DNA of 9,215 nt from an uncultured Spirochaetaceae bacterium. Its GTDB lineage: Bacteria > Spirochaetota > Spirochaetia > Treponematales > UBA12059. Positions 1-6,637 of the stretch are shown here, piece after piece. The stretch is taken from positions 1-9,215 of the forward strand of contig CALKWG010000498.1 in assembly GCA_938004315.1 (NCBI GenBank), given 5' to 3'. Positions within the stretch are counted from its first letter, which is position 1, and each line of letters begins with the position of its first letter. The notes beneath the pieces were generated by a model. It did not search any database. It worked only from the letters and a program-made list of their open reading frames with translations, and was not told where the DNA came from. A program made the position numbers and the translations under genes.

Positions 1-22
1 CGTCGGCGTTCGTGAAGCTCAT
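1..22 (-). CDS. Start of an unidentified gene, cut by the window edge
   Basis: Only seven codons are visible, reading M-S-F-T-N-A-D. The ATG at 22-20 overlaps the TGA stop of the ATP-grasp gene (21-19) in the four-base ATGA arrangement typical of translationally coupled genes. A good ribosome-binding sequence, AAAGGA, lies nine bases upstream inside the preceding gene. The junction and the RBS are seen directly. That the frame continues as a real gene is inference, because it leaves the window. Function cannot be stated. Tight coupling suggests that its product works with the upstream ligase, for example as a partner enzyme or a second ligase. Confidence 0.55.
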
Positions 23-951
23 GGCGTAGGTTCCTTTCGATGGCGGTCGTAGAAGGCGAGCGCGGAACGCAGAATAGCGGTGGCGGCGTCTAGGCCCGTC
101 GCGCGCTCCAGCTCCTCGAAGCCGGGGCAGGCGTTGAGCTCGCAGGCGGCGAAGGCGAGGCCGCTTGCGTCGGCGTAGAGGAAGTCGACAGAACCGTAGG
201 CCAGGCCCGAGGCCTTAAAGAGGTGTTCGGCCGTCGCCGACAGGCCGGGCGGAGGGCTATACGCGCGCATATGGGCGCCGGCGTGGGCGTTGGATAGGAA
301 CGCCGGCCCCCGGCGCTCCACGGCGACCCAAGGCGAGCCGTCTGCCCAAGAGGCGAAGAAGAAGCGAATATCCTTACCACGGCTCGCGGCCAGATAGTCC
401 TGGGCCAGGTAGTCGGGCTCGGCGCTCGCGGGGCGGGCGGACGCGGGAATGGTCGCTTCCGGGGCCTCCGGGCGGGCGGCGCGTAGGTACGTGGCCCAAT
501 CAGCCTCGCCTTCGATGAGCGCGACGCCCCGGCCCATCTTGCCGAAGCGCGGCTTGGCCACGAAGGGATAGGGCAGGGGGGGGCGGGACGGATCGGCCGA
601 GATCGATGAGAAGCCCACGGTTCGCGGGTGGGACGCGCCATGGGAGGAGAAGAAGGCGGCGGCGGCGAGCTTGTCGCGCGCCAGCTCGGTCGCTCTTGAA
701 GGATTTATAACTTTGACATCGGCCGATTCCAGCTGACGATATAAGCCTTCCGGTAGCTCGCCGCGAAGGAGCGCCGTATGGCCCTGGCACGCCTCAATCG
801 TTGCTCCCTCGGAGCCGCCGGGAGGGAACACTATGGCCCCGTAGTCGACGCCGAGCTCGGCCGCGGCCGCGGCTAGGCGTCGAGACGGATAGAAAATATC
901 CAGATAGGATGCGTCGGTGGTCTTTAGGCCGTAAACGAGGCGTATGCCCAT
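19..951 (-). CDS. RimK-type ATP-grasp ligase
   Basis: Predicted cytoplasmic ATP-grasp enzyme of 310 aa. The family activates a carboxylate as acyl-phosphate using ATP and joins it to an amine. RimK and LysX members add glutamate or similar amino acids to peptides, proteins or cofactors. Visible landmarks are an N-terminal Rossmann-like part (1-85), DK at 93-94, an ATP-binding lysine and glycine loop VAKPRFGKMGRGV (131-143), QDY (184-186), GKDIR (192-196), an acidic VD (254-255) and the metal-binding ELNACPGFEELE (271-282) with E271 and N273. An Ala/Pro-rich insert of about 25 residues (157-180) interrupts the middle. I chose the ATG at 951. An in-frame TTG at 990 would add an Arg/Pro-rich tail that merely reads through the end of rarA. 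The gene lies 10 bases after rarA and is coupled to the next gene by ATGA. The substrate is unknown. Family call is secure, RimK-like subfamily fairly so. Confidence 0.82.
   Translation of the reverse strand: MGIRLVYGLKTTDASYLDIFYPSRRLAAAAAELGVDYGAIVFPPGGSEGATIEACQGHTALLRGELPEGLYRQLESADVKVINPSRATELARDKLAAAAFFSSHGASHPRTVGFSSISADPSRPPLPYPFVAKPRFGKMGRGVALIEGEADWATYLRAARPEAPEATIPASARPASAEPDYLAQDYLAASRGKDIRFFFASWADGSPWVAVERRGPAFLSNAHAGAHMRAYSPPPGLSATAEHLFKASGLAYGSVDFLYADASGLAFAACELNACPGFEELERATGLDAATAILRSALAFYDRHRKEPTP
32..37 (-). promoter_or_regulatory. Ribosome-binding site for the gene starting at 22
   Basis: The minus strand reads AAAGGA here, nine bases before the ATG at 22-20. It lies within the last codons of the ATP-grasp gene. 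It is the main evidence that the ATGA overlap at 19-22 is a real gene start rather than chance. Confidence 0.5.
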
Positions 952-960
952 GGGAGGCCG

Positions 961-990
961 ATTATAGCGCCGGCGAGGGCGCCGCGGCAA
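961..990 (-). promoter_or_regulatory. Candidate promoter for the ATP-grasp gene, possibly leaderless
   Basis: The minus strand has TTGCCG (990-985), an 18-base spacer and a perfect TATAAT (966-961), overlapping the TAA stop of rarA. The -10 box ends nine bases before the ATG at 951, so a start site at the usual distance would give an mRNA with almost no leader. No Shine-Dalgarno sequence is present before this ATG; the nearest bases read CGGCCTCCC. Sequence match only; activity is inferred. Confidence 0.42.
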
Positions 991-3175
991 CGATGAACCA
1001 ACGCCAGGGCCAGTCCAAGGCGCGGCCGGCGGATGCGGCGAGCGCTTCCTTTATAGCGGCCAGCTCATCGGGTTCGAGCGCGAGGGCGAGCGCCTGGCCA
1101 TAGGCCGACGACAGCGAGAGCCAGGCCTCGAGCTCGCGCTCCGACAGGCGGCGTTCGCTCGAGCCGCCGATACGCTTGCTCGCTCGTATGACGTAGCCGG
1201 CGGACTCTACGGCCGAGGCCAGCGCTGCCTCAGATAGGCCCGCGGCGCCGCTCGCGTAGAAGGCGGCGTCGGCCTTTAAGAAAGCCTCGGCGAGCTCCGT
1301 ATCCAGCCTGCCCGCGCAGAGCCCGGGTAGGAGCCCTTCCGCGGCCGGAATGCGCTCGGCCAAGGCTATCCTGGAGGTCGGGAAGGCCGCGCGGAGGATT
1401 GCGGGCGCGTCGGCTTCGTGCCCCAGGAGGCCGAGAGCGGCGACGAGCTCGAAGCGCGCGTGGCCCGACGGGGCGGCGGCCGCGTCGCGCAGCGGCTCCG
1501 CGCCGAATGGTCCGGGCGGCATGGCGCCTAAGGCCGGGCGCAGGAGCTCCTCGGTATCCTCGAAGGCGTAGCGTAGGCGATCGAGCCCCGCTTCGTCCTG
1601 TACGAGGACCGTCGTAGAACCCTCGGGGCAGCGGCGCGACGCCTCGCGCGCCAGGAGCCCGTCGTCGCCCTTGAGAATTAGGACGTTTTCATGACGATCG
1701 GGGGCCGCTAAATCCATAAGCTCGTCGCGGATGCGGCCGTAGACCGCGGCCTGCGAAAGGCGCTCGGTCCAAGCCTCGTCGCCTCCGGCCGGGTCTTGCG
1801 CTGCCCCGTCGAGCCAGGCGGCTAGCTGGGCGTCGCGGCGGCGCAAGACCTCGTCGCGCAGCTCTGCCTCGAAACCCTGGGCGCCGGGACGGTAGAACAC
1901 CGCGCCGCGCAGGCTATCGGGCAGATACTGCTGGGCGGTCCAATGGCCACGGTAAGCGTGGGGATACTGGTAGCCGGCGCCGTGGCCGAAGCCCTGGGCG
2001 TCGCGGCTGGCGTCCTTGAGGTGATTCGGCACCTCGGCCCGCTCCTTCTCCACCGCCGCTAGCGCGTCGAAGTATGACATGGTCGAGTTAGACTTAGGCG
2101 CGGTTGCCAGGTACAGGGCCGCCTGGGCCAGGTGGAACTGCCCTTCGGGTAGGCCTATGCGCTCGTAGGCCGCGGCGCAAGACTCTACTACCGAGATAGC
2201 CCGCGGATCGGCCAAGCCCACGTCCTCGGCCGCGGATATGAGCAGACGCCTGAAGATGAAGCGCGGCTCCTCGCCGGCATACACCATGCGCGAAAGCCAA
2301 TAGAGGGCAGCGTCGGGGTCGGAGCCGCGGAGGCTCTTGATGAGCGCGCTGGCCGCGTCGTAGTGATAGTCGCCGTCCCGGTCGTAGAGTACGGCGCGCC
2401 TTTGGATGCTCTCCTCGGCGGCCGCCATGGTCACGTAGACCCGCTCGCCTTCGGCCGGCGGCCAGGGCTCGGCGCTGGTCTCCACCGCAAGCTCCAGGGC
2501 GTTTAGGAGCGAGCGGGCGTCGCCCTCGGCCACCTTGACCAGGTGCTCGAGCGCTCCGTCTTCGAACTCCACGCGCCAGCGGCCGTAGCCGCGCTCGGCG
2601 TCCGCCAGGGCCTGGGCCGCCGCCTTGGCGAGATCCTCGTCCGACAGCGACTCCAGCTGGAACACGCGAGAGCGGCTGACGAGGGCGCGGTTCACCTCGA
2701 AATAGGGATTCTCCGTGGTGGCGCCGATGAGCAGGATGGTGCCGTTCTCTACCCAGGGCAGGAGGGCGTCCTGTTGGGCCTTGTTCCAACGGTGCACCTC
2801 GTCTACGAAGAGGATGGTGCGCCGGTCGTAGAACTCGCGCTCGCGCTTGGCCGAATCGATGGCCTCACGTATGGCCTGCACGCCCGACAACACCGCGTTG
2901 ATGGAGAGGAAGCGGCTCTTGGTGCTGTTCGCTATGATGCGCGCCAGCGTGGTCTTGCCGGTGCCCGGGGGCCCCGACAGGATGATGGACGAGAGCCTAT
3001 CCCGTTGGATGGCGCGCCTGAGGAGACGGCCGGGCCCGACGATGCGCTCCTGGCCGATGAACTCGTCCAGGCTGCGCGGCCGCATGCGGTCCGCCAGGGG
3101 CGCGGCCGCCTCCCCGCCTGAAACGACGCCGCCCGACCCTGCGGGCCGGGCGGCGGAGAATAAGTCGTCGCCCAT
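962..3175 (-). CDS. rarA: RarA/MgsA AAA+ ATPase with methyltransferase-like C-terminal domain
   Basis: Replication-associated recombination protein A, a clamp-loader-related AAA+ ATPase acting at stalled forks and single-stranded gaps. In 737 aa the first 435 are a full RarA. They contain the N-terminal box ([17 protein letters not shown], 26-42), Walker A GPPGTGKT (68-75), Walker B LFVDEVH (122-128), sensor 1 ATTEN (152-156), arginine finger region SRSR (167-170), sensor 2 near GDARSL (218-223), and the MgsA C-terminal block with KSNSTM (361-366) and [17 protein letters not shown] (404-420). Residues 440-737 are extra. Part of this, [15 protein letters not shown] (498-512) then VLVQD (523-527) and IALAERIP (603-610), resembles a class I methyltransferase Rossmann fold in which the SAM-binding glycine motif is degraded. 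RarA fused to such a domain is known from cyanobacteria and some other phyla. Ordinary RarA is about 400-450 aa. The start at 3175 is kept because MGDDLF is a usual RarA beginning. Upstream TAGG is only a weak RBS; it probably relies on cotranscription from the lipoprotein gene 25 bases before it. Confidence 0.93.
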   Translation of the reverse strand: MGDDLFSAARPAGSGGVVSGGEAAAPLADRMRPRSLDEFIGQERIVGPGRLLRRAIQRDRLSSIILSGPPGTGKTTLARIIANSTKSRFLSINAVLSGVQAIREAIDSAKREREFYDRRTILFVDEVHRWNKAQQDALLPWVENGTILLIGATTENPYFEVNRALVSRSRVFQLESLSDEDLAKAAAQALADAERGYGRWRVEFEDGALEHLVKVAEGDARSLLNALELAVETSAEPWPPAEGERVYVTMAAAEESIQRRAVLYDRDGDYHYDAASALIKSLRGSDPDAALYWLSRMVYAGEEPRFIFRRLLISAAEDVGLADPRAISVVESCAAAYERIGLPEGQFHLAQAALYLATAPKSNSTMSYFDALAAVEKERAEVPNHLKDASRDAQGFGHGAGYQYPHAYRGHWTAQQYLPDSLRGAVFYRPGAQGFEAELRDEVLRRRDAQLAAWLDGAAQDPAGGDEAWTERLSQAAVYGRIRDELMDLAAPDRHENVLILKGDDGLLAREASRRCPEGSTTVLVQDEAGLDRLRYAFEDTEELLRPALGAMPPGPFGAEPLRDAAAAPSGHARFELVAALGLLGHEADAPAILRAAFPTSRIALAERIPAAEGLLPGLCAGRLDTELAEAFLKADAAFYASGAAGLSEAALASAVESAGYVIRASKRIGGSSERRLSERELEAWLSLSSAYGQALALALEPDELAAIKEALAASAGRALDWPWRWFIVAAAPSPAL

Positions 3176-3200
3176 GCGAGCGCCTAGGCCGACTCCGCCG

Positions 3201-4379
3201 CTACTCGCGGCGCCAGCCGGACCAGGAGCTACCCTGCCACTGGTTGGACCAGAGGCCGTCGCCGTCGGTCAGGGCGAAGAGGCGCTCGTGGGAAGCGGCG
3301 GACCCATTTTCGTCGAAGGCCAGGATTTGCTTCACCGACTTGCCGTCGAGGGTGATGAAGTAGTTGTTGAGGGTGGAGATGCGGCGAGATTTATCGGCGA
3401 TTTTGGGGCTGGTTACGGTGAATCCGGTTGCATCGAACTCGAGATAACCTAAGCCTTGGTCGCGGACGGTTCCCTGGGGGTAGGCGCGGCTGGGGACCAG
3501 GAGCGTAGAGTTGCCGCTAGGGTCGTCCACTACCACGGGAATGCCGAAGGAATACGGGCGGTCGTTGTAGTCCTCGAAGGCCGCGCTAGCCTTCCAATCA
3601 GGATCGTCCCATTCGTATATCCTGCCATCGCGACCGGTGAAGAATAGGCCTGTAGCATCAGCGAATACGCCGCCAAGCTGAACAGAACGAGTCTCTTTAG
3701 TAAGGTTGTTATCCGGTCCGTCAAGCGTAGAGGTGCCGGCGCTGAACCAGTAATCAGTCCCGTCATAGGCTATGGCATTGGGCAGTCCTATCTCAAGGGG
3801 CCCTGCGCCGGTGCTGACGGCAAATGCGGCTCCATTCAAGCGATATACTTTATGTTCCGTCTTAGTAACTACATCGTCTTCAAGCGTTTCTACCGCCGTC
3901 ACGGCGAAAAGCTGATTATTCGCCAGTAGAACATGCCTTAGCTTCTCTCCGGTAACAGGGAAGCTTCCATCCACCCTCGCCCAGGTCGTGCCATTGAACG
4001 AGAATACTCCAATAACATTCTTGGTATCCGGATCGGCGAAGGTTACATAAAGAGTATCAGTACCACTATTCACCACGCCGCTCGTCGCGACGTACTTGCT
4101 TGAGCCGGCGGCGGAAGTATCTACCTTATCCCAACTCGTCGCTCCGGTCGTTCTTCGATACAGTCCGCCTATGCCAGCATAATAATAATCAGTACCACTG
4201 ATGTTCAGCTTCGCCACAAAGCTCGGGCTCGTCCCACGGAATTCCTTGGTAGCCAGGCGGTTGATATCCGTCTCTGCGGCGATGCTGGCGAAGATGCCTA
4301 CGGGGCCTTCAGCGCAGGCGCTTAAGGCGAGCGCTAAGGCGGCCGCCGTTATGATCAAGCTTATTCGGGATCGCTTCAT
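3201..4379 (-). CDS. Secreted lipoprotein, beta-rich, propeller-like
   Basis: 392-aa exported lipoprotein of unknown function. The N-terminus MKRSR is followed by a hydrophobic stretch (6-18) and a classical lipobox LSAC with the lipidated Cys at 22. The mature protein is polar and beta-rich, with recurring segments such as SGTDYYYAGIGGLY, SGTDTLYV and DGTDYWFSAG spaced through the first half, and GRDGRIYEWD and DGDGLWSNQWQG later. These look like propeller blades. I do not recognise the family. An in-frame TTG three codons upstream (4388) is possible, but ATG 4379 has GAGG nine bases before it. The central part (roughly 3650-4200) is clearly less GC-rich than its neighbours; one 60-base line (3841-3900) is 43% G+C. 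The gene lies 19 bases after the barrel-like protein and 25 before rarA, suggesting one transcript. Lipoprotein call is secure; the fold is inference. Confidence 0.8.
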   Translation of the reverse strand: MKRSRISLIITAAALALALSACAEGPVGIFASIAAETDINRLATKEFRGTSPSFVAKLNISGTDYYYAGIGGLYRRTTGATSWDKVDTSAAGSSKYVATSGVVNSGTDTLYVTFADPDTKNVIGVFSFNGTTWARVDGSFPVTGEKLRHVLLANNQLFAVTAVETLEDDVVTKTEHKVYRLNGAAFAVSTGAGPLEIGLPNAIAYDGTDYWFSAGTSTLDGPDNNLTKETRSVQLGGVFADATGLFFTGRDGRIYEWDDPDWKASAAFEDYNDRPYSFGIPVVVDDPSGNSTLLVPSRAYPQGTVRDQGLGYLEFDATGFTVTSPKIADKSRRISTLNNYFITLDGKSVKQILAFDENGSAASHERLFALTDGDGLWSNQWQGSSWSGWRRE

Positions 4380-4388
4380 AGTCTTCAA

Positions 4389-4392
4389 CCTC
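4389..4392 (-). promoter_or_regulatory. Ribosome-binding site deciding the lipoprotein start
   Basis: The minus strand reads CGAGG directly before a TTG and nine bases before an ATG in the same frame. Only the ATG (4379) has normal spacing, so the GAGG core selects it over the TTG at 4388. Confidence 0.5.
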
Positions 4393-4398
4393 GGGCTC

Positions 4399-5016
4399 TT
4401 ATAGATGGTAGGCTAAGGACAGGGTGACTTCCTGGAAGAAGCCGACGCGGTTCTGGGAGCTGTCCTTATAGAACTGGGGGATGATGTTGGTGAACAGGTT
4501 CAGGCCGTAGCTCATGTCGTCGTTGACGCGGTAGTAGAACGACGAGCCGAGCTTTACCAGGGGGTCGATATGTCGATAGTCGCCTAAGGAGCTGATGGCT
4601 ATGCCTACGCCGGCGCTTGGGAAGATGGCGAAGGGGCTCAGGTTGATCATATACGCGGCCCTGAAGGACAGGGGGGCTATGAACAAGCGGCGCTCGGCTA
4701 CCGTGTTGATAAAACTTCCCGCCAGATCGCCGCCTATGGCCCAGTGCTCGTCTAAGAAGCCCATGTAGGAGAGGCTGAAGGCGAAGCCGGGGTAGGACAT
4801 GGGCCAGGTGAAGCCCGGCTTGGTCGGGTCGTAGAAGGTCATGGGGATGCTGGTACCCAAGGTGATGGCGAAGATGCCGTCGCCCTTCTCATACTCGGTG
4901 TACTCGACGAAGCCCAGGGCGGCCCTCTGTTCGGCGCCTTCGGAGCTCTCTGATTGGGCGAAGGCCGGGGCGACGAGGGCGGCGGCCAGGAGCAGTATCA
5001 TGATTCGGGAGCGCAT
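4399..5016 (-). CDS. Exported outer-membrane beta-barrel-like protein
   Basis: 205-aa protein with a clear signal peptide: charged MRSR, hydrophobic core (5-16) and a signal peptidase I site AFA|Q after residue 20. The mature 185 aa alternate polar and aromatic or small hydrophobic residues, with glycine and tyrosine enrichment, for example AFSLSYMGFLDEHWAIGGD, AAYMINLSPFAIFPSAGVG and a final FFQEVTLSLAYHL. This pattern fits a small outer-membrane barrel of perhaps eight strands. The last residue is Leu rather than the common Phe. I cannot assign a family. ATG 5016 is preferred because GGAGG lies four bases upstream, whereas the internal Met at residue 6 is too far from it. It is the first gene after a strong-looking promoter and probably leads the operon lipoprotein-rarA-ligase. 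Signal peptide is seen; barrel is inferred. Confidence 0.72.
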   Translation of the reverse strand: MRSRIMILLLAAALVAPAFAQSESSEGAEQRAALGFVEYTEYEKGDGIFAITLGTSIPMTFYDPTKPGFTWPMSYPGFAFSLSYMGFLDEHWAIGGDLAGSFINTVAERRLFIAPLSFRAAYMINLSPFAIFPSAGVGIAISSLGDYRHIDPLVKLGSSFYYRVNDDMSYGLNLFTNIIPQFYKDSSQNRVGFFQEVTLSLAYHL

Positions 5017-5020
5017 CGTT

Positions 5021-5025
5021 CCTCC
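5021..5025 (-). promoter_or_regulatory. Ribosome-binding site of the barrel-like protein gene
   Basis: The minus strand reads GGAGG, then AACG and the ATG at 5016. The core is perfect but the four-base spacing is short. It is the best Shine-Dalgarno sequence in the window and fixes the start at 5016. Confidence 0.65.
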
Positions 5026-5052
5026 GTGGGTAAATCTCGGGTAGGCCCCGCG

Positions 5053-5081
5053 ACTATAGCACAGGGGCTACCCCGTGAAAA
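5053..5081 (-). promoter_or_regulatory. Promoter of the barrel-lipoprotein-rarA-ligase block
   Basis: The minus strand has TTTTCA (5081-5076), a 17-base spacer and TATAGT (5058-5053), with TG one base before the -10 box, giving the extended form TGCTATAGT. Transcription would start near 5046 and leave a leader of about 30 bases with a proper RBS. The match is good for a sigma-70-type promoter. It lies in the 109-base gap, the longest non-coding stretch in the window. Confidence 0.55.
5064..5074 (+). repeat. Short inverted repeat inside a promoter spacer
   Basis: GGGG-CTA-CCCC is a perfect four-base inverted repeat with a three-base loop, lying wholly between the -35 and -10 boxes of the minus-strand promoter at 5053-5081. 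It could be part of an operator, or the remnant of a stem after the gene ending at 5126. No T-run follows, so it is not a convincing terminator. Chance is possible at this length. Confidence 0.35.
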
Positions 5082-5125
5082 GGCTTCCGGGCGACCGGGA
5101 GTTACGGCGAATGAAGTTAGGAAAC

Positions 5126-5806
5126 CTAGTTCTTGCCGCCGCCGCGATAGCCGGCGCGGGCCGAGGATAGGCTGGCCCAGGATGAGCCGCCTTGGCCGTC
5201 GGCATAATACGACAGCTCGAGCGCCGCAATCACGTAGCTGGCCGCGCGGAAGTCGCCTGAGCCTATGGCTTCCGCGACGTAACCTTGGAGTTCTGCCCTA
5301 TCGGCCGATAGCTCGGCGGCCGGCGCTAGATATAAACCTATACCCGCCTCGAAGGGGGCTTCATCTCGGTAGCCCGCGCCTTCATCCGCTTCCACCCGGG
5401 TTTCATCATAGCAGGCCTCGGCCTCGCAGCCGGTCTCGGGTCCGCCGCCGAAGCCGGAGGCGTCGCCCCGCGGCTTGGCCAGGGTCAGGCGGAGGCCCAT
5501 GCCGGCGGCGTCGAGCTCATCCTTGAAGCGGCCGCCGAAGCTGAGGAACCAGGCCCCGCTTCGTTCGACGACGCCGTCGAACTCCAGGGGAGCCCTGAGC
5601 GAGGCGGCGACCTCCGCCAAGTCGTCCCCTCGCGGGCTGGCCGAAAGCCAGGCTAGGACCGGATAATCGAAATAGGCGCGGGCCCCGGCGGCTTCGTAGC
5701 GCCTGAACAGGCCGCCGCGTAGGGCCTGTACGGAGGCGAGTACGTTGCCCGGCGGGATAAGCGCCAGAGCTATGCATGACAAGGACTTAGAGGTTCCCAA
5801 AACCAT
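5126..5806 (-). CDS. Uncharacterised 226-aa protein, possibly a degenerate 2H phosphoesterase
   Basis: I do not recognise this family with confidence. The protein has no clear signal peptide or membrane segment; the early stretch LSCIALALIPPG looks like a core beta strand. The layout resembles LigT-like 2H phosphoesterases: a strand ending in PP, helix VLASVQALRGGLFRRYEAAG, strand PVLAWLSASP where the first HxT would lie, and later GLRLTLAKP where the second would lie. Both histidines are absent (Leu or Ala, and Arg), so any such enzyme would be inactive. Residues 118-145 are acidic and glycine-rich, with two nearby cysteines. I chose ATG 5806. An ATG at 5863 would overlap the divergent gene and swallow its promoter. 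No RBS precedes 5806, but a TATACT box ends eight bases before it. Coding status is likely from the long frame and third-position bias; the fold is tentative. Confidence 0.62.
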   Translation of the reverse strand: MVLGTSKSLSCIALALIPPGNVLASVQALRGGLFRRYEAAGARAYFDYPVLAWLSASPRGDDLAEVAASLRAPLEFDGVVERSGAWFLSFGGRFKDELDAAGMGLRLTLAKPRGDASGFGGGPETGCEAEACYDETRVEADEGAGYRDEAPFEAGIGLYLAPAAELSADRAELQGYVAEAIGSGDFRAASYVIAALELSYYADGQGGSSWASLSSARAGYRGGGKN

Positions 5807-5822
5807 GGGGCCATAGTATACT
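5794..5822 (+). promoter_or_regulatory. Promoter of the nucleotidyltransferase-like gene
   Basis: The plus strand has TTCCCA (5794-5799), a 17-base spacer and TATACT (5817-5822). Transcription would begin near 5829, leaving a leader of about 26 bases that contains the AGGA ribosome-binding site. The -35 element lies inside the first codons of the divergent gene. Confidence 0.5.
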
Positions 5823-5841
5823 GAGCCTACCGAGCTGTAAA
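5815..5841 (-). promoter_or_regulatory. Divergent promoter sharing the same -10 palindrome
   Basis: The octamer AGTATACT (5815-5822) is its own reverse complement, so the minus strand also reads TATACT (5820-5815). It ends eight bases before the ATG at 5806, implying a nearly leaderless mRNA. The best minus-strand -35 is TTTACA (5841-5836), five of six consensus bases but with a short 15-base spacer. Confidence 0.4.
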
Positions 5842-5844
5842 GGA
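5841..5844 (+). promoter_or_regulatory. Ribosome-binding site of the nucleotidyltransferase-like gene
   Basis: AAAGGAAAAG precedes the ATG at 5855, with the AGGA core ten bases upstream. Spacing is slightly long but acceptable. It supports 5855 as the start. Confidence 0.5.
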
Positions 5845-5854
5845 AAAGAGCGTC

Positions 5855-6622
5855 ATGAAGCATGCAGTTGAACGATTAGCCGAACGCCTTACCGGCGTCA
5901 TCTCCTCGTGGCCCGGCGTGGAATGCGTCCTCTCCTGCGAGGCGGCCGAGGCCGACGTCCTCGACCCGTATTTCGCCCTGGTGTTGGACGTATACTGTTC
6001 CGGGCGCGTGCCCGACGACGAGATCAGGCAGGCCGCCTTCGGCGACCCCGGCGCCTTCGAGAGCTCGCGCGGCCGCGAGAAGGATCGATTCTTCCTCGAG
6101 GGCCTGCCCATCCGCATCGAGTACAAGCGCTGCTCCATCGTCGACGAGATACAGGAAAAGCGCTTCGACCTCATGTGGGTGTACCAGAGCTCGGGCACCT
6201 ACTTCTTCTATCGCCTGGCCGAGGGCAAGGTGCTCTTCAAGCGCTCCGATTGGATAGACCGCGTCCGCGAAGGGCTCAAGGACACCCCCGACGAGTTCTG
6301 GCTCGGCCTTAAAGAGACCCATCTCTTTAAGATGGAGCATTCCTTAAGCGATTTAGGCGGCGCCGCCCTCAAGGACGACCGCTACTTCTTCATCGTCTCA
6401 TTAGCCGGCTTCTTGAGGTCGACCGTCTCGACGCTCTTCGCCGTCAACCGGCGCTGGGAGCCTTCGGACCGGCACCTGACCGAAGCGCTCATGGCCCTGC
6501 CTTCGTTGCCCGAGGACTTCCAGGGCCGCTGGGATATGCTTATACGTACCGACGGGTCGGTCGAGCCCGAGCGGAAATATCAGGTAGCCCAGCTCGTGGC
6601 GCGTAGCGTTTTCGCCCTCTAG
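5855..6622 (+). CDS. Nucleotidyltransferase-like protein of unknown substrate
   Basis: 255-aa cytoplasmic protein. Residues 23-48 run CVLSCEAAEADVLDPYF then ALVLDVY, placing D34, D37 and D45 as in the acidic cluster of the polymerase-beta/KNTase nucleotidyltransferase fold, although the usual Gly-Ser pair before it is not obvious. LEGLPIRIEYK (81-91) would be the strand carrying the third carboxylate, E89. The C-terminal helical half contains LFAVNRRWEPSDRHL (194-208) and LPSLPEDF (215-222), reminiscent of the helical domain following such nucleotidyltransferases. Substrate and even activity are unknown. It starts a plus-strand unit with its own promoter and RBS, and the metalloprotease lipoprotein follows after 15 bases. 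Transcription diverges from the 226-aa gene. Coding status is secure; the fold is a reasoned guess. Confidence 0.62.
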   Translation: MKHAVERLAERLTGVISSWPGVECVLSCEAAEADVLDPYFALVLDVYCSGRVPDDEIRQAAFGDPGAFESSRGREKDRFFLEGLPIRIEYKRCSIVDEIQEKRFDLMWVYQSSGTYFFYRLAEGKVLFKRSDWIDRVREGLKDTPDEFWLGLKETHLFKMEHSLSDLGGAALKDDRYFFIVSLAGFLRSTVSTLFAVNRRWEPSDRHLTEALMALPSLPEDFQGRWDMLIRTDGSVEPERKYQVAQLVARSVFAL

Positions 6623-6637
6623 GGATTATATACGGTT

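Noticed and set aside
952..990. N-terminal extension of the ATP-grasp protein from a TTG at 990
   Set aside because: It would add [13 protein letters not shown], an Arg/Pro tail arising from out-of-frame reading of the rarA end, and the ATP-grasp fold begins at the ATG at 951.
2543..3452. Long open frames on the plus strand opposite rarA
   Set aside because: They are mirror frames of a strongly supported RarA; their translations show no domain and no ribosome-binding site, as is common in GC-rich DNA.
4398..4403. TATAAG as a private promoter for the lipoprotein gene
   Set aside because: No -35 element at a suitable distance; cotranscription from the promoter at 5053-5081 explains expression.
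5082..5100. CCGG-TCGC-CCGG stem followed by CCTTTT on the minus strand as terminator of the gene ending at 5126
   Set aside because: Only four base pairs and a weak T-tract separated from the stem; too weak to list.
5807..5863. Upstream start at 5863 for the 226-aa protein
   Set aside because: It would overlap the start of the divergent gene and place the shared promoter inside coding sequence; the downstream ATG leads straight into the conserved-looking core.
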